64,000 bases of DNA from Abyssibacter profundi (GTDB lineage: Bacteria; Pseudomonadota; Gammaproteobacteria; Nevskiales; OUC007). The position numbers and the translations under genes were made by a program. The notes beneath the pieces are model-generated. The model did no database searches. It was not told where the DNA came from and saw only the letters and a list, made by a program, of their open reading frames with translations. Below, piece after piece: positions 36,701-45,485 of the stretch. The stretch lies in NCBI RefSeq assembly GCF_003151135.1, contig NZ_QEQK01000011.1, forward strand, positions 1-64,000, in the 5' to 3' direction. Every line of letters starts with the position of its first letter. Position 1 is the first letter of the stretch.

Positions 36701-38875
36701 CATCAGCTCTTCGTTGGTGGATTGCATCTCCTCATTGGAGGTCTGCAATTCCTCATTCGTGGACTGCAGCTCTTCGTTGGACGACTGCAGCTCCTCGTTC
36801 AGGCTTTGCAACTCTTCGTTGGCTGATTCGACTTCCTCCAGCACGGTCTGCAAATGCAGCCGTGTGGTGGCCAGCTCGCGTTCGAGTTCGTTGGCAATGG
36901 CATTGCCGGTGTCGTCGTCGCCCCGGCCGGCGCCGTACGCCTCATCTTCCCGGATATGGAACGCGATGATGACGTAGCGCACGTCATTAATCGTGGTCTG
37001 ATGGACCGAGGGCGAGAACGCAATCATCTGATTGTCTTTCTCGATGGTGTAGGTGCCGCCTTCCACGCTGCTGCCCTCGCTGCGGCAGCGGAACACCATC
37101 GCGCGGACCTCCGCCAAGATCGGCGCGGCGAGTAAATCGAACACGCTCCACTGCGTCGGCCCGGATGGCAGTCCAACAAAGGGCGAGACATCGCCGATGA
37201 CGTGCACCGGGCGGTTCGCGTCATCAATCACCACCGAGGGTGGCGCAAACAGCTTGACGGCTGCTGAATGCACCGCATTTGTCAGCGCTTCGGCTTGGCT
37301 GTCGACGCGCTGGCGTTTGGTGGCGGGTGTCCGCGGTGTGGGGTCGAACGCCGAGCGCAGCTGGGCGTCCTCGGCCCGTGCGCCCTCAACGCGGCGGTAG
37401 ATACGAGCCCGCGCATCGATGGCCGAGTACAGCTCGCCGTACTTGTCGGGCGTCTCGGACTTGCCCAGGAAGAGGATGCCATCCTTGTTGAGGGCGTAGT
37501 GGAATATCCCGAGCACCCGTCGCTGCGACTCGGGCGAGAAATAAATCATCACATTGCGGCAGGTGATCATGTCCATCCGCGAGAACGGTGGATCGTCGAT
37601 CAGGTTCTGGGTTGCGAACACCATGCGCCGGCGCAGCAGCTTGGAGGCGTGATACTCGTCCGACACGTGCTCGAAGTAGCGGTCACGCAGCTCTTTTGGA
37701 ATGGGCTCGAGGGCCGCGGCGGGGTAGATACCTCTCCGTGCCACATCGACGACCTCGCGCTTTAGATCGCTGACAAAAATCATGAAGTCCGGGGCGTCCG
37801 GCTGACCGCGCCGTGCCTCGGCAAGAAGAATCGCCAGCGAATAGGCTTCCTCGCCGGTGGCGCAGCCCGCCACCCAGCATCGCACCATGTCGGTGGAGGG
37901 GCGGTCCGTCATGACCTCCTTCACCGCTTTGGCCATCGCCTTGAACGCACCGGTATCGCGGAAAAAAGCAGTGACCGGGATCAGCACATCCGAGGCGAGT
38001 TGCCGGGCCTCGCCCTCATCGTTGTCCAGCAGGTCGCAGTAGTCGTCCAGCGATGCGGCCGAAGACATCCCGATACGGCGACGAATTCGGCGAAGCACCG
38101 TGCCGCGCTTGTAGTTGTCCAGCCGCAAACCGGTCTTGCGGCGCACGATGCGGCAGACCCGCGTGTAATCGTCGTCCAGATCACGGTTGGGTAGTTCGTG
38201 TAGAAACAGCCCGCCAGTGCTGCGCCCGATGGTGTCCAGGCGTCGACCGATCTCGGCCGGGGTGCTGACCGAATCGGCACAGCCGGTTCGGATGGCCGCG
38301 CGCGGCATGCCGTCGTATTGCGCGGTGTCTGGGTCTTGTACGAGCACCACACCGCCTGCAGCCTTGACCGCCTTGGCGCCCGTGCTGCCGTCCTGCCCGG
38401 TGCCGGAAAGGATGACCGCGACACAGCGTTCATCGCAGCTGGCCGCGATTGAGACGAGGAGCCGGTCGCCGGAGGGATGCGCACTGGTATCCGGGTCAGG
38501 CTTGCGCAATCGGATGACGCCACTTTGAAAGACAGCATCGCGATCAGGTGGCACGACATAGATTGTGCCGGCCGCCGGGCGCATGCCCGTCTTGGCCGTT
38601 TCGACCTTGCATTCCGTACAGGCCGCAAGCAGCTCGGGGAGCTGGCTATGATGGGTCGGCGAGACGTGCTGCGTGATCATCACGGACGCGCCGACCAATT
38701 GATCCAGCTCGCCACATAAGGCCTTGAGGGCCGCCAGACCGCCGGCAGAAGCCACCACGCCAATCATGACCGGGTAATCGGGCGTGGTGCTGCCCTGGTC
38801 GTTCTCGTCGATTCCGTTCTGTTGTTTAGCCACGCACGATCCGTTGAAGTCCGCCGCGCCGAGGTCCGGCGACAA
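33728..38875 (-). CDS. CheB-CheR-PAS-GAF-PAS-GGDEF-EAL fusion signalling protein
   Basis: A 1715-residue soluble protein. Order: CheB methylesterase (~35-215; Ser43, His70, Asp162 in SGTGQDG); CheR methyltransferase (~235-495; GCATGEEAYSLAILL, NVMIYF); a linker; a coiled coil of repeated NEELQS units (~680-735); PAS (~745-850); PAS (~865-980); GAF (~995-1145); PAS (~1160-1285); GGDEF (~1290-1450; intact GGDEF at 1373-1377, I-site RRSD five residues before); EAL (~1470-1715; Glu1506, Asn1563, Glu1595, AspAsp1625-1626, Lys1646, Glu1682). All catalytic motifs look intact, so it could demethylate, methylate, make and degrade c-di-GMP. There is no transmembrane helix and no receiver domain. No chemotaxis genes are near, so it acts as a stand-alone switch. 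Confidence 0.9.
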   Translation of the reverse strand: MSPDLGAADFNGSCVAKQQNGIDENDQGSTTPDYPVMIGVVASAGGLAALKALCGELDQLVGASVMITQHVSPTHHSQLPELLAACTECKVETAKTGMRPAAGTIYVVPPDRDAVFQSGVIRLRKPDPDTSAHPSGDRLLVSIAASCDERCVAVILSGTGQDGSTGAKAVKAAGGVVLVQDPDTAQYDGMPRAAIRTGCADSVSTPAEIGRRLDTIGRSTGGLFLHELPNRDLDDDYTRVCRIVRRKTGLRLDNYKRGTVLRRIRRRIGMSSAASLDDYCDLLDNDEGEARQLASDVLIPVTAFFRDTGAFKAMAKAVKEVMTDRPSTDMVRCWVAGCATGEEAYSLAILLAEARRGQPDAPDFMIFVSDLKREVVDVARRGIYPAAALEPIPKELRDRYFEHVSDEYHASKLLRRRMVFATQNLIDDPPFSRMDMITCRNVMIYFSPESQRRVLGIFHYALNKDGILFLGKSETPDKYGELYSAIDARARIYRRVEGARAEDAQLRSAFDPTPRTPATKRQRVDSQAEALTNAVHSAAVKLFAPPSVVIDDANRPVHVIGDVSPFVGLPSGPTQWSVFDLLAAPILAEVRAMVFRCRSEGSSVEGGTYTIEKDNQMIAFSPSVHQTTINDVRYVIIAFHIREDEAYGAGRGDDDTGNAIANELERELATTRLHLQTVLEEVESANEELQSLNEELQSSNEELQSTNEELQTSNEEMQSTNEELMTVNDELAVKSDELAGTARDLEIIKETLNFPLIVLDENQRIRRYNSAASTVLELGSIKESANIRSAGWTVQFKQLGAGLAKLTGDEDEASVTLESDDGRTWRVHSSRYKDSEKTFGGHVITFMEISEERRTARALADREAYYRVAFEHSAVAMIITEANGTIRSANAALTALVGRDMDSLIGQPLNTLFTSRQKKGIEGALKSLRGNDSDAARLEAELVTADQSRWVSITMAATTELEDTAPYVIAQVVDIHTAKHRERKLSEEFTRLRLISELSRLVATDTAPADVIQQAVASLSVVFDDCRVAYAAVTPHYAAVTARARPEGTEPTQVTTIHGNERDKFAHQAMVRARTPAAWEATPLPWELLIPQQTLATTLDVPVVVHEELLGVLSLQSEASREWTQFEYSTLSGVADLLSLAYRNEQDDKHRASLVQALSDEKERVEVTLRSIGDGVITTDLEGRVEYMNPTAEDLIGTALTKAQGKSLFNVYRVVRSTDQRPLPNPIELCLRTKSLVEDADPDATLVSESGLRIPIDHSAAPIQDSQGEMTGAVLVFRDVSDERMLARELSYKATHDALTGLVNRTEFERRLHQLILGAGRHEEQHVMCFVDLDRFKVINDTCGHAAGDELLKQLSELLGQKLRRSDMLARLGGDEFGILLEHCTVERAEHIASEAIAALNELDFKWHGRSFQVGASIGIVTIDQSSASIPTVMSQADAACYAAKQRGRNQVCVYSGEDMSHGQRHDETDLLPQITNALEQDTFVFYFEPVILSEQRGSDEPFYLELTLRMPVDDGAPPMVASEFLPAAERYFLMTAIDRWVVHHALRQLAALNSESIRIGINLSGQSLGDATFTAYVLDEIEQAGINPAQLLFEITESAAVSYIAEAVHFIKSLRKLGCRFALDDFGTGMSSFAYLRDLPVDLLKVDKRFVQASPDSPVDRALIEAQVNIAKELGIETIAEGVETQEQSSTLRELGVVYQQGFLHADPKPLKDL

Positions 38876-39216
38876 CCCGCTGAGAAGTGAGCGCTACTGT
38901 GCCACCACACCTCAATTAGCGCTATCGCCCATCAGATTGAGCGCGGCCGCTGGACTGAGACGGCACGGTTTCTGCTAGCTGCCGCGGGTATGTCCTTCGG
39001 GGATCATCCACATGGATGAAACCAGGGGGGTGGGTGTGCTGGCGAACGCGTGCGTGTGCTCGGGGAAATTGCAGCGCGGTTATGTCGTTATGACGCTTTG
39101 TTGACGCTTCGCTAAACGCGGGGCTAGTCTACGGCCGAACCGCTGAGGTCGGACCTCGTCGGGAAGCATAAGTTCAAAGGCACAAAGCCTGAATAAACTC
39201 CATGGAGAAATACTCA
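38876..39216. other. Divergent intergenic region between the fusion kinase-like regulator and the TonB receptor
   Basis: The 341 bases separate divergent genes and hold no coding frame. The receptor promoter is predicted at 39101-39130. A T/G-rich stretch and GGGGGGTGGGTGTG (about 39026-39039) stand out but have no assigned role. No promoter for the minus-strand fusion gene is clear. Confidence 0.5.
39101..39130 (+). promoter_or_regulatory. Predicted sigma-70 promoter of the TonB-dependent receptor gene
   Basis: TTGACG at 39101-39106 and TAGTCT at 39125-39130 with an 18-base spacer, giving an mRNA leader of about 80 bases. No Fur box-like A/T-rich palindrome is seen, so iron control is not supported. 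Confidence 0.5.
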
Positions 39217-41892
39217 ATGCTCAAGCGTGACGAAAACTCGCGCGGAATGCTGAAGCTCAATCCGCTGTCTGCAGCGATTGCAGCGGCGTTTGCATACGCA
39301 GCAGCTCCGCAAGTAGCAGTGGCTCAAACCGACGATGGGGCCGAAGACGAAGAGGCCGTAGACCTTGGGGAATTCGAGGTCACCGGTTCGCGTCTGGGTC
39401 GTGCCGACATCGAAGGCGCGTTGCCGGTCGCGGTCATCGACCGGGCCGACATCGAACGCAGTGGCTTTACCTCGGTGGGTGAGCTGCTTCGCAACACCAC
39501 GTTCAATACCTTTGGTGCCTTCCGTGCCCAGTCCGGTAGCTCCGCCCAGTCGCTGGTGTCGGTTTCGCTGCGTGGCCTGGGTTCCGAGCGTACCCTGGTC
39601 CTGATCGACGGTCGTCGTGCGCCCAAGGCGCCGTTTGCCCCGTCTGCGCAGGACTTGAATGCTGTTCCGATCGCGGTCGTTGAGCGCATTGAAATCCTGA
39701 AGGACGGTGCTTCGGCCATTTATGGTTCCGACGCCATTGCCGGTGTGGTGAACATCATCACCCGCAAGGACTTCAGCGGCACTCAGATCACGTACCAGGA
39801 TCAGACCACGGCCCGCGAGGGCGGTGACAGCCGCGGCGGTCAGATCACGTCGGGTATCTCGGGTGAGAAAGGCAACATCGTGTTCGGCGCATCGTTTTTC
39901 GAACGCGAGATCATCTTTGCCCGCGACAGCCTCTACAACACGCCGGGTGCGAGCTTCTTCTCGAACAACTTCTCCTACCTCGGCCTGCTGGAAGGTAACG
40001 TCAGCCCTGACTTCAACGACGCTGACGGTGACTACTTCGACGACGACACCGGGTTCTTCCTGTACGAAGCTGTGCCTGGTGGCTGCCCGAACCCCACGCC
40101 GGGTTACTTTGCCTATCCCATTGGGGTCGACGATCCCAGCGGCGATCCGGTCAACCTCTGTGGTTACGACTTCACTCTGGTATCTGCTGACGAGGCCGAA
40201 ACCGGCAGTCAGGGCCTGTTCGTACAGGGTAATTACCAGTTCTCGGACAACTGGGGTGTCAACGTCAACGCCAGCATCACGCGTGCAACGTCCTTCGGTC
40301 GTTACGCACCGTCGCTGAACGACGTGCAGATCGCGGTTGATGCCAACAGCCCGAACAACCCGGTGGGTGAGGATTTGTTCCTCTACCATCGCTTTGCCGG
40401 TCTGGGCCCGCGCGACAACAAGACTGATGCCAATGTTTACGACGTGAGCGGTATCTTTTCGGGTGTCGTCGGTCCCGTGGATTTGGACATCGGCGTGCGA
40501 CACAACGAGTACCGGTTCTACGAGCTGGGCAGCAACTACGTTGTGATTCCGATTGCCGAACAGTTCATCAACGATGGCTCGTATGACATCTTTAATCCGG
40601 CGGGCAACCCGGACGATGTCCTCAACGCCATGAAGGCAACTGTCACCCGTGATTCCAAGTGGATCACCGACGAGGCCTTTGTCGAAGCGTCGATGGACTT
40701 GTTCGACATGGCGGGCGGCACGTCGGCTGCTGCGGTGGGCTTGGAGTACCGTGAGGAGTCATACTTCGACCAGTACGATTCGCTGCAGGAAGCGGGCGTC
40801 ATCGGTGGTACAGCGGGCAACTCGGCCGGTACCGACCGTCGCGTGAAGTCGGCCTTCTTCGAAATGTTCATGCCGGCGATCGACTCCCTCGAAGTCACGC
40901 TGTCGGGTCGTTACGAGGACTACAACGATTCCGGTACGAACTTCGCGCCGAAGCTGAGTGCTCGTTACCAGCCGCTGTCGAACATGACGGTTCGCGCTTC
41001 CGTCGGTCAGGGCTTCCGTGCCCCGACGCTGGACGTGATCAGCCAGTTGCCGACCCCGTCGGCCGAGTCGATCAACAACGACCAGGCCACCTGTGAAGCG
41101 GCCGGTGGCACCTTCAGCGGCGGTACCTGCTCGACGTCGCAGCAGGTCAGCACCATCATCCTGGCCAACCCTGAACTTGAAGCCGAAGAGTCGGATCAGT
41201 ACGCGGTTGGCTTTGCCATGGATGTGACGTCGTGGTTCAACTTCTCGGTGGACTACTACCACATTAAGATCGATGAACTGATCAGCTTCATCTCGCCTGG
41301 TGACATCGTGAACCGTCTGGCGGCTGGCGACCCCATCCCGGCTGGACTGGGTGTTGAGCGTCAAGCTCCCTCCAACCGCATCGTGCGTGTTGTGGCTGGT
41401 TTCGCTAATGACGGTGAATTGGAGACCGACGGCATCGATGTGTCCATGGACTTCAATTTTGCAGTCCCGGGCAACCTCGGCACGATTAAGTCGCACCTGG
41501 AAGCTACGCATGTTCTGAGCTACGAGCAGGATGGAGGGCGGAACCAGGCCGGTGATCCCGGTGCACCCGATCTGCGCGTGACGTTGGACAATGCCTGGAC
41601 GTTTGGTCCGGTGACGGCCGCGATTAACGGCAACTACATTTCTGACTACGCGCAGGGTGTGGAAGACGGACGCCAGACCGGAAACGTGCCTTCCTACACC
41701 ACGTGGGACGTGCAGGTTGGTTATGACATTCCGTTTGTCGACGGCACGATCGCACTGGGTGCGCTCAACGTCTTCGATCGTAACCCGCCGGAAAGCTCGG
41801 CCGGTACGGATGGTCAGGGTCGTAACTACAACTTCGACCTCTACGACCAGTACGGTCGTCAGCCGTACGTGAAGTACACGCAGCGCTTCTAA
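39217..41892 (+). CDS. TonB-dependent outer-membrane receptor
   Basis: The 891-residue receptor has a signal peptide ending near PQVAVAQ, a TonB-box-like EFEVTGSRL, and a plug domain with VSVSLRGLGSERTLVLIDGR and ILKDGASAIYGSDAIAGVVN. A 22-strand-type barrel follows, with the usual GQGFRAPTLDVISQLP segment, ending in a terminal Phe (YVKYTQRF). It should import a ligand too large for porins using the TonB complex encoded 6 kb downstream. The ATG at 39217 has GGAGA eight bases upstream; an in-frame ATG at 39202 overlaps that site. The plug type (GSRL, DGRRAP) matches receptors for oligosaccharides or peptides rather than classic siderophore receptors, but the ligand is unknown. A terminator follows. 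Confidence 0.93.
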   Translation: MLKRDENSRGMLKLNPLSAAIAAAFAYAAAPQVAVAQTDDGAEDEEAVDLGEFEVTGSRLGRADIEGALPVAVIDRADIERSGFTSVGELLRNTTFNTFGAFRAQSGSSAQSLVSVSLRGLGSERTLVLIDGRRAPKAPFAPSAQDLNAVPIAVVERIEILKDGASAIYGSDAIAGVVNIITRKDFSGTQITYQDQTTAREGGDSRGGQITSGISGEKGNIVFGASFFEREIIFARDSLYNTPGASFFSNNFSYLGLLEGNVSPDFNDADGDYFDDDTGFFLYEAVPGGCPNPTPGYFAYPIGVDDPSGDPVNLCGYDFTLVSADEAETGSQGLFVQGNYQFSDNWGVNVNASITRATSFGRYAPSLNDVQIAVDANSPNNPVGEDLFLYHRFAGLGPRDNKTDANVYDVSGIFSGVVGPVDLDIGVRHNEYRFYELGSNYVVIPIAEQFINDGSYDIFNPAGNPDDVLNAMKATVTRDSKWITDEAFVEASMDLFDMAGGTSAAAVGLEYREESYFDQYDSLQEAGVIGGTAGNSAGTDRRVKSAFFEMFMPAIDSLEVTLSGRYEDYNDSGTNFAPKLSARYQPLSNMTVRASVGQGFRAPTLDVISQLPTPSAESINNDQATCEAAGGTFSGGTCSTSQQVSTIILANPELEAEESDQYAVGFAMDVTSWFNFSVDYYHIKIDELISFISPGDIVNRLAAGDPIPAGLGVERQAPSNRIVRVVAGFANDGELETDGIDVSMDFNFAVPGNLGTIKSHLEATHVLSYEQDGGRNQAGDPGAPDLRVTLDNAWTFGPVTAAINGNYISDYAQGVEDGRQTGNVPSYTTWDVQVGYDIPFVDGTIALGALNVFDRNPPESSAGTDGQGRNYNFDLYDQYGRQPYVKYTQRF

Positions 41893-41913
41893 ACGAACCG
41901 CAGCAAGGCAGTG

Positions 41914-41945
41914 CACAGGGCCCGAAAGGGCCCTGTGTTTTTTGG
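41914..41945 (+). terminator. Intrinsic terminator after the receptor gene
   Basis: CACAGGGCCC, a GAAA tetraloop and GGGCCCTGTG make a perfect 10-base stem followed by a TTTTTT run. It separates the receptor mRNA from the methyltransferase-sulfotransferase genes, though read-through may occur since the next ATG is only 21 bases after it. Confidence 0.92.
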
Positions 41946-41965
41946 GGCAGATAAATCGTGATGAT

Positions 41966-42952
41966 ATGACCGCGGCGGGCGCAGCTGATCCGGGTTGGAG
42001 CCAATACTGGGCGCAGGGGCATTTGCACTCCTGCCCCACCACGTTTTCGGGTTTTTACGGGCCGCAGACGCAGGCCCTGTGGCAGCGCTTTGCGAGTCGG
42101 CTGGGGCCGGCAGACCGGGTGCTGGAATTGGGCTGCGGCAACGGTGGGTTGTTGCGGTTTCTCGCCGGTCAGTTTGAAGTCGGAACAGAGCCCACATTGA
42201 TCGGCGTGGATGCTGCACAGCTGAATCCAACCGGGCAGGTCGGTGATGAGGGTGCCGGCGCAACGCCGCGTTTTACCCTGCATTCAGAAACACCATTCGA
42301 TGCGCTGGAGCCGACGGCCGAGTTCACCGGGTTGATCAGTCAGTTTGCCTTCGAGTATGGCGCCACGGAATCAGCCTGGGATGCTGTCGAGGGAGCCGTC
42401 GCGCCGCAGTGCAACCTGTGCTGGGTGCTGCACAAGCAGGGCTCACGACTGCAGCGGGTGGCTCAGGACGAGTGCGTGGTGTTACGCACGCTGCTTGAAC
42501 CCCAGGGCGTCCTCGAACGTGCTGCGCAGATGCTGCCGCTGTTGTTGCAAGCAGCCACCCCGGCCGGGCGTCAGGCGCTCAACAGCAGCCCGGCTGCGGT
42601 CGCTACGCGGTCACATTACAATGCGGCGGTTGCCGGTCTGATGGAGCAGGCACGTGCGCTGACTCATGGCGGCTACGCAGAGGAATCGCTGCAACAAATC
42701 TCCGTGCTGTTGGGCAGCGTTCCCCAGTTGGGACGCGCGCGGGCCGAGACCGAACTGCAGCAACTGCGGTCTGGTCTGGTGGCTCACCTGGCGCGGCTGG
42801 ACGCCCTATGTGCATCGGCACTCGATGCGCAGGCTATCGAACAGTACCGGGCGCGACTCGAGCGTCTGGGTTTCCGGTCCATCACAGTCTCCACGCTGTC
42901 GGAGCAGGGAGAAGAGATGGGCTGGGTCTTAGAGGGTTTACGTGAACAATAA
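41966..42952 (+). CDS. Class I SAM-dependent methyltransferase-like protein
   Basis: The 328-residue protein has the motif I of class I methyltransferases in VLELGCGNGGLLRFLAGQF near residue 52, followed by an acidic strand end GVDAAQ, then a helical C-terminal half (about 170-325) with no recognised domain. The substrate is unknown. Its end overlaps the TPR-sulfotransferase by 11 bases, so the two are coupled. It starts just after the receptor terminator. No clear ribosome site precedes the ATG at 41966. A modifying role on the same molecule as the sulfotransferase is inference. Confidence 0.7.
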   Translation: MTAAGAADPGWSQYWAQGHLHSCPTTFSGFYGPQTQALWQRFASRLGPADRVLELGCGNGGLLRFLAGQFEVGTEPTLIGVDAAQLNPTGQVGDEGAGATPRFTLHSETPFDALEPTAEFTGLISQFAFEYGATESAWDAVEGAVAPQCNLCWVLHKQGSRLQRVAQDECVVLRTLLEPQGVLERAAQMLPLLLQAATPAGRQALNSSPAAVATRSHYNAAVAGLMEQARALTHGGYAEESLQQISVLLGSVPQLGRARAETELQQLRSGLVAHLARLDALCASALDAQAIEQYRARLERLGFRSITVSTLSEQGEEMGWVLEGLREQ

Positions 42953-44759
42953 TTCTCAGACGGCGCCAGCAGGTGCTGGTGCACAACGTATCGCGACCGC
43001 GTTTGACCTTTATCGGCGTGGCGAATTGGACCGAGCCAGGGAGATCTTCTCGGAGTACATGCACGACCCGGCGCTGGGTACCGATGCCCGGCGCGGTCTG
43101 GCCGTCATCGCTTGGCAGCGTCGTCAGCCGGACAGCGCCATTCAGTTGCTGATGGAAGCGGTGCGCCTCGCGCCTGATCATTCGGATGCGCGTGCCGATC
43201 TGGCGTTGACGCTGATGATGGCTGGCCGGCTTGAGGAGTCACTGGAACATTGGCAGCGGCGACTGGAGCTGGCCCCGAAGGATGCAGCGGCATGGCACAA
43301 CTTCGGCAAGGCGTTTGTTGACTTGAAGCGCTATGGGGAGGCCGCCGGCGCGTTCGAGCAGGCATTGACGCTCGATCCGAACTTGGTGGGTACGTATATG
43401 ACTTACGCCCGGGCCATGCAGGCAGCGGGTGACTGGTCGAAAGCGGAGGATGTGTGGCGCCGGGCCTTGAAAGTGCCGGCTGCCGAGCAGGCTGGCTACA
43501 TCGGGTTAACGGGATTGCTGTTCAAGCGTGGCCGCCTAGATGAAGCTTTGGAGGCTTATCGTCAGGGCGTGATCCGTTTCCCCGAATCGCCGGATCTGCG
43601 GCTTGGTTTCGCCCAGTTGCTGGAAGATTTTGCGGACAAGGCGGGCGCCGAGCGTGAGTATCGTAAGGTGCTGGCGCTGGATGCAGGCGCACCCATGGCG
43701 CTGGAGGGGCTGCTGACGCTCCTGCGTGGTGATGCCCTTGACGACGACCTGGCGGCGGCGCGTGCGCTGCTGGCAGATGACCAGCAGCCACCAAAGGCTC
43801 GGGCCAATGTTGGATTTGGATTGGGCAAGGCGCTGGATGCCAAGGGGGACGCGGCCGCGGCGATGTCGGTCTGGGCGCAGGCCAACGCGGCACGCCGGGA
43901 ACAGGCCGGACCTTACGACAGGGAGACGGGCAGCCAGTATATCGATCGGCTGATCGAGGCCTTTTCCCCAGAATTTCTCTCGCAGTCGCGGCTTTGGGGG
44001 GTGGACGATCCGCGGCCCGTCTTCATCGTGGGTATGCCCCGCAGTGGGACATCTCTGGTCGAGCAGATTCTCGCCTCGCATCCGGATGCGTACGGGTACG
44101 GAGAGCTGCCGGACATTCCGAAATTGGCCAAGGCCCTGCCGGCACGGGCGAACTCTATCCAGCGCTGGCCTGAGGTCGTGGCGTCGTTGAACCCGGAGCT
44201 CACCCAGCAAACGGCCATGCGCTACCTTGGGGCGCTCATGGAGCGCAAGCGGGTCAGTGCTGGTCGGCTGATTGACAAGGCGCCGATGAATTACCACTAC
44301 GTCGGTTTAATTCTGACGCTATTCCCCAACGCCCATGTCATCTGGTGTCGACGTGATCCGCGCGACATCGGTGTTTCGATATACGGCGAGAACTTCGGGC
44401 TTGCGCAGAAATACGCCACGGATTTGTCCGACATTGGTTTTTATATTCGGCAGTACGCGAGGCTGATGCGGCACTGGCAGGCGCACCTCGGTGAGAGGAT
44501 GCATGTCTGCGAGTATGAAGCGATGGTGTCCGATCCCGAGCAGCAGACCCGAGCTCTGGTGTCGGCTGTCGGGTTGCCGTGGGATGATCAGTGCCTGCGT
44601 TACTACGAAGATGAGCGGCCTGTCCTGACACCCAGCCGCTGGCAGGTTCGTTCGCCGATATACAAGGCTGCAGTCCAGCGCTGGAAGCGTTACGGAGATG
44701 CCTTGAACCCCCTGATTGATGCGTTAGGCGATGAGCTGGAGGGCTACGACAATGGCTGA
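42942..44759 (+). CDS. TPR-repeat sulfotransferase
   Basis: The 605-residue protein has N-terminal tetratricopeptide repeats (about 20-320; AWHNFGKAFVDLKRYGEAAG, AEDVWRRALKV) and a C-terminal sulfotransferase domain (about 355-600). The 5'-phosphosulfate loop VGMPRSGTSLVEQIL starts near residue 363, and the 3'-phosphate motif is VIWCRRDPRDIGVSIYGENF. It would transfer sulfate from PAPS to a hydroxyl or amine on a molecule held by the TPR scaffold, as in bacterial protein-tyrosine sulfotransferases, though the acceptor is unknown. It starts with a GTG inside the methyltransferase gene and overlaps the 2OG oxygenase by 8 bases. Such proteins are often encoded beside TonB-dependent receptors. 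Confidence 0.85.
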   Translation: MNNNSQTAPAGAGAQRIATAFDLYRRGELDRAREIFSEYMHDPALGTDARRGLAVIAWQRRQPDSAIQLLMEAVRLAPDHSDARADLALTLMMAGRLEESLEHWQRRLELAPKDAAAWHNFGKAFVDLKRYGEAAGAFEQALTLDPNLVGTYMTYARAMQAAGDWSKAEDVWRRALKVPAAEQAGYIGLTGLLFKRGRLDEALEAYRQGVIRFPESPDLRLGFAQLLEDFADKAGAEREYRKVLALDAGAPMALEGLLTLLRGDALDDDLAAARALLADDQQPPKARANVGFGLGKALDAKGDAAAAMSVWAQANAARREQAGPYDRETGSQYIDRLIEAFSPEFLSQSRLWGVDDPRPVFIVGMPRSGTSLVEQILASHPDAYGYGELPDIPKLAKALPARANSIQRWPEVVASLNPELTQQTAMRYLGALMERKRVSAGRLIDKAPMNYHYVGLILTLFPNAHVIWCRRDPRDIGVSIYGENFGLAQKYATDLSDIGFYIRQYARLMRHWQAHLGERMHVCEYEAMVSDPEQQTRALVSAVGLPWDDQCLRYYEDERPVLTPSRWQVRSPIYKAAVQRWKRYGDALNPLIDALGDELEGYDNG

Positions 44760-45426
44760 GGTGCCATTTCAGATTTCACCTGCTTTTGCAGTCCCGTTCG
44801 TTCAAACCCAGCTGCCAGGTGCCGACTCGCTGAATCCAAAGCTCAGAGCGCTGTTTCTGAGTCGTGAGGCAGAAGGGGCGGTTTACGCGAACATCAACCC
44901 CACCATGCAGATCGATCGGAATTTGTTTGAGAGTCGATTCGATTTGTTTCATTGGGACGATGTGAATGTCGGCACCTTGCGCGATTTTTGTACCGCTGCG
45001 GTGTTTCGCGCGGTCGCTGAACTGAACGGGTACGACCGTGAGCGCGTGTCCCGGCTACGGATGTCGGCAGACGCGTGGTTTCACATCACCCGTCAGTCCG
45101 GTCAGTTCGGCATGCACAATCACCCGATGGCGACCTGGAGCGGGATTTACTGCGTGGATTCGGGCTATCCCGATGGGAGTCCCGTGGAATCCGCGCGGGT
45201 GCAGTTCATGCACCCGGTGCCGGGTGCAGGCTCGTTCTCCGATATGTCGGTGGCCAACATGCGAGCTCCTTGGTCTAACCGTCATAAGGAAATCGCGCTG
45301 GAGCCAGGGCAGTTGGTGTTATTTCCCTCCTGGCTGATGCACCAAGTGCTGCCATATCGGGGGACTGGGGAGCGGATTACCGTTGCCTTCAATGCCTGGT
45401 TTAAGGATTTACCCGAAGCAGCCTAA
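44752..45426 (+). CDS. 2OG-Fe(II) oxygenase family protein (TIGR02466/PF13759 type)
   Basis: The 224-residue protein has the iron-binding region FGMHNHPMATWSGIYCV, with His122 and His124, and the distal His197 in FPSWLMHQVLPY followed by GERITVAFN, whose Arg would bind 2-oxoglutarate. This is the putative 2OG-Fe(II) oxygenase family that is repeatedly encoded next to TPR-sulfotransferases. It should hydroxylate a side chain or small molecule; the acceptor is unknown. The ATG at 44752 has GGAG 10 bases upstream and overlaps the sulfotransferase stop by 8 bases, so the three genes form a coupled unit. An earlier ATG at 44731 would include that site and is unlikely. Confidence 0.82.
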   Translation: MAEVPFQISPAFAVPFVQTQLPGADSLNPKLRALFLSREAEGAVYANINPTMQIDRNLFESRFDLFHWDDVNVGTLRDFCTAAVFRAVAELNGYDRERVSRLRMSADAWFHITRQSGQFGMHNHPMATWSGIYCVDSGYPDGSPVESARVQFMHPVPGAGSFSDMSVANMRAPWSNRHKEIALEPGQLVLFPSWLMHQVLPYRGTGERITVAFNAWFKDLPEAA

Positions 45427-45485
45427 GTCGGCATGGGTGGCTGGCATGCTCCATGCGTGTACGCCCGCCTGCGTCCCGGTCTGTG

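Noticed and set aside
39214-42042. Two long minus-strand frames (429 and 427 codons) opposite the TonB-dependent receptor
   Set aside because: Val/Arg/Thr-rich shadow composition, no start signals and no motif; the receptor is well supported.
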